A stretch of 64,000 bases of DNA from Flaccisagitta enflata (lineage: Eukaryota; Chaetognatha; Sagittoidea; Aphragmophora), in NCBI GenBank assembly GCA_965153355.1, contig OZ231126.1, positions 21,452,001-21,516,000 on the forward strand. The letters are read 5' to 3'. Position numbers and translations under genes: made by a program. Below, one piece after another: positions 61,555 through 64,000 of this stretch (its first letter is position 1; each line of letters begins with the position of its first letter). The notes below the pieces were generated by a model. That model saw nothing but the letters and a program-made list of their open reading frames with translations. It had not been told where the DNA came from and searched no databases.

Positions 61555-62642
61555 GGGTGGGGTGGTGGTTTAGAGTATGCTTAGGTAGACTTGATGGACT
61601 GTGTAGGTGGGTTGAGTGGGATAAAGAGGCGTTAGGTGGTTTTTTCCCATCAGGGTGGGATTTGATGGACTGTGTAGGTGGGTTGAGTGGGATAAAGAGG
61701 CGTTAGGTGGTTTTTTCCCATCAGGGTGGGATTTGATGGACTGTGTAGGTGGGTTGAGTGGGATAAAGAGGCGTTAGGTGGTTTTTTCCCATCAGGGTGG
61801 GATTTGATGGACTGTGTAGGTGGGTTGAGTGGGATAAAGAGGCGTTAGGTGTTTTTCCCATAGGGGTGGGATTGATGGACTGTGTAGGTGGGTTGAGGAC
61901 AAAGAGGCGTTAGTGGTTTTTCCCATCAGGGGATTGATGACTGTGTAGGTGGGTTGAGTGGGATAAAGAGGCGTTAGGTGGTTTTTTCTCATCAGGGTGG
62001 GATTTGATGGACTGTGTAGGTGGGGTTGAGGGGATAAAGAGGCGTTAGGTGGTTTTTTCCCATCAGGGTGATTTGATGGACTGTGAGGTGGGGTTGAGTG
62101 GGAGAAGAGGGCAGTTAGGTGGTTTTTCCCATCAGGGTGGGATTTGATGGACTGGTAGGTTGAGTGGGATAAAGAGGCGTTAGGTGGTTTTTTCCCATCA
62201 GGGTGGGATTTGATGGACTGTAGGTGGGATGGGGATAAAGAGGCGTTAGGTGGTTTTTTCCCATCAGGGTGGGATTTGATGGACTGTGTAGGTGGGTTGA
62301 GTGGGATAAAGAGGCGTTAGGTGGTTTTTTCCCATCAGGGTGGGATTTGATGGACTGTGTAGGTGGGTTGAGTGGGATAAAGAGGCGTTAGGTGGTTTTT
62401 TTCCCATCAGGGTGGGATTTGATGGACTGTGTAGGTGGGTTGAGTGGGATAAAGAGGCGTTAGGTGGTTTTTTCCCATCAGGGTGGGATTTGATGGACTG
62501 TGTAGGTGGGTTGAGTGGGATAAAGAGGCGTTAGGTGGTTTTTTCCCATCAGGGTGGGATTTGATGGACTGTGTAGGTGGGTTGAGTGGGATAAAGAGGC
62601 GTTAGGTGGTTTTTTCCCATCAGGGTGGGATTTGATGGACTG
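61555..62642. repeat. 71-bp satellite array, about 15 copies
   Basis: Unit: GGGTGGGATTTGATGGACTG, TGTAGGTGGGTTGAGTGGGA, TAAAGAGGCGTTAGGTGGTT, TTTTCCCATCA. Copies at both sides are identical or nearly so. Those between about 61850 and 62260 carry many single-base deletions. 71 is not a multiple of three; frames across it shift every unit, so it is not a coding repeat. Confidence 0.97.
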
Positions 62643-62750
62643 TGAAGCGGCCTTATTGCTCAATGTAATCCTCAACGAGAAGCCAACCGACGAGTTCTTA
62701 TTGGCGTTTTTCGTTTCCCAGCAAACAAATTGAAATAGCCAAACATTAGA

Positions 62751-63945
<1,195 letters not shown>

Positions 63946-64000
63946 AAAGTTGTTTGTCGTACAAAATCGCCCAATTCGTCGTCGTTGTCATCACAGTCGT

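Noticed and set aside
61555-62642. CRISPR array
   Set aside because: Repeats are 71 bp with no unique spacers between them; the context is eukaryotic.

Overview
This is 64 kb of eukaryotic, almost entirely non-coding, repeat-dominated DNA. It is most likely from an invertebrate animal. The evidence for that is one two-exon lectin gene of a type common in metazoans, with a GT-AG intron, together with many short transposons of eukaryotic type (TA-flanked Tc1/mariner/pogo-like MITEs, a hAT-like element with an 8-bp target duplication, long foldbacks) and very long CT/GT/TTTC microsatellites. I cannot name the species. There is no bacterial-style operon, rRNA gene, recognisable tRNA or CRISPR array. 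Almost all long open frames are translations of microsatellites (repeating Arg-Glu, Ser-Leu, Cys-Val, Thr-His, Phe-Phe-Leu-Ser).

Coding content. The only gene I can defend is on the minus strand at 53329-53784: a SUEL-type (rhamnose/galactose-binding) lectin domain split by a 177-bp phase-1 intron. It has all eight expected cysteines, a stop codon and a downstream AATAAA. Its upstream exon edge is abutted by a hairpin-ended mobile element. A second stretch (35946-36316, minus) has complex sequence and an open frame, but I do not recognise it.

Mobile DNA. The dominant component is a superfamily of mostly 0.15-0.6 kb elements (families A, B, C, D, about 20 copies or remnants; one copy reaches about 3.3 kb). 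One end starts AACAAGGCC or GTGAC/GTACC. The other end carries a runs of GGAC/GACC units, then an AAAGCxxxxTxTAGAG block, then a terminal hairpin followed by an A run. The hairpin arms differ between subfamilies (AGTCGCGT, AGTTGCG, AGATGCG, AGGTGC), but each arm stays matched to its partner, so the structure is conserved rather than the sequence. These features resemble non-autonomous Helitron/Helentron-like elements; this is inference. A second group (E) carries the hairpins CGGCCCC-AAA-GGGGCCG and TGTCCT-GT-AGGACA around minisatellites of about 19-20 bp. Classical TIR elements are also present: a pogo/Tigger-like group (L, O), a CAGGG..ATTC group with TA duplications (H2, J), a 1.42-kb TA-flanked element (I), a hAT-like element (N), nested TIR elements (F/G), a long foldback (H1) and element P.

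Layout. 1-5000: microsatellites with A elements. 6-7.7 kb: E minisatellite, a 10-bp foldback array and a compound microsatellite. 8-15 kb: A, E and C remnants and a 355-bp CT tract. 15-20 kb: TIR elements M, B1, F/G. 20-22.2 kb: GT tract and the nested A/C cluster. 22.7-23.9 kb: hAT-like N. 24.2-27.7 kb: a three-level nest (pogo-like L3 split by K, itself split by D1 with an ATATC satellite). 28-40 kb: E/C/B elements between long simple repeats. 41-43.4 kb: D4, L1, A9. 45.5-49.2 kb: foldback H1 split by H2, then element I. 50-56 kb: E3, P, the lectin gene, E9 split by J. 56-64 kb: minisatellites of 110, 74 and 71 bp, a GATGAC array and a C element inserted in a C element.

Insertion order can be read in at least five places because intact relatives of the interrupted element are in the same window. 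That gives internal evidence for element boundaries and target-site choice without any database.
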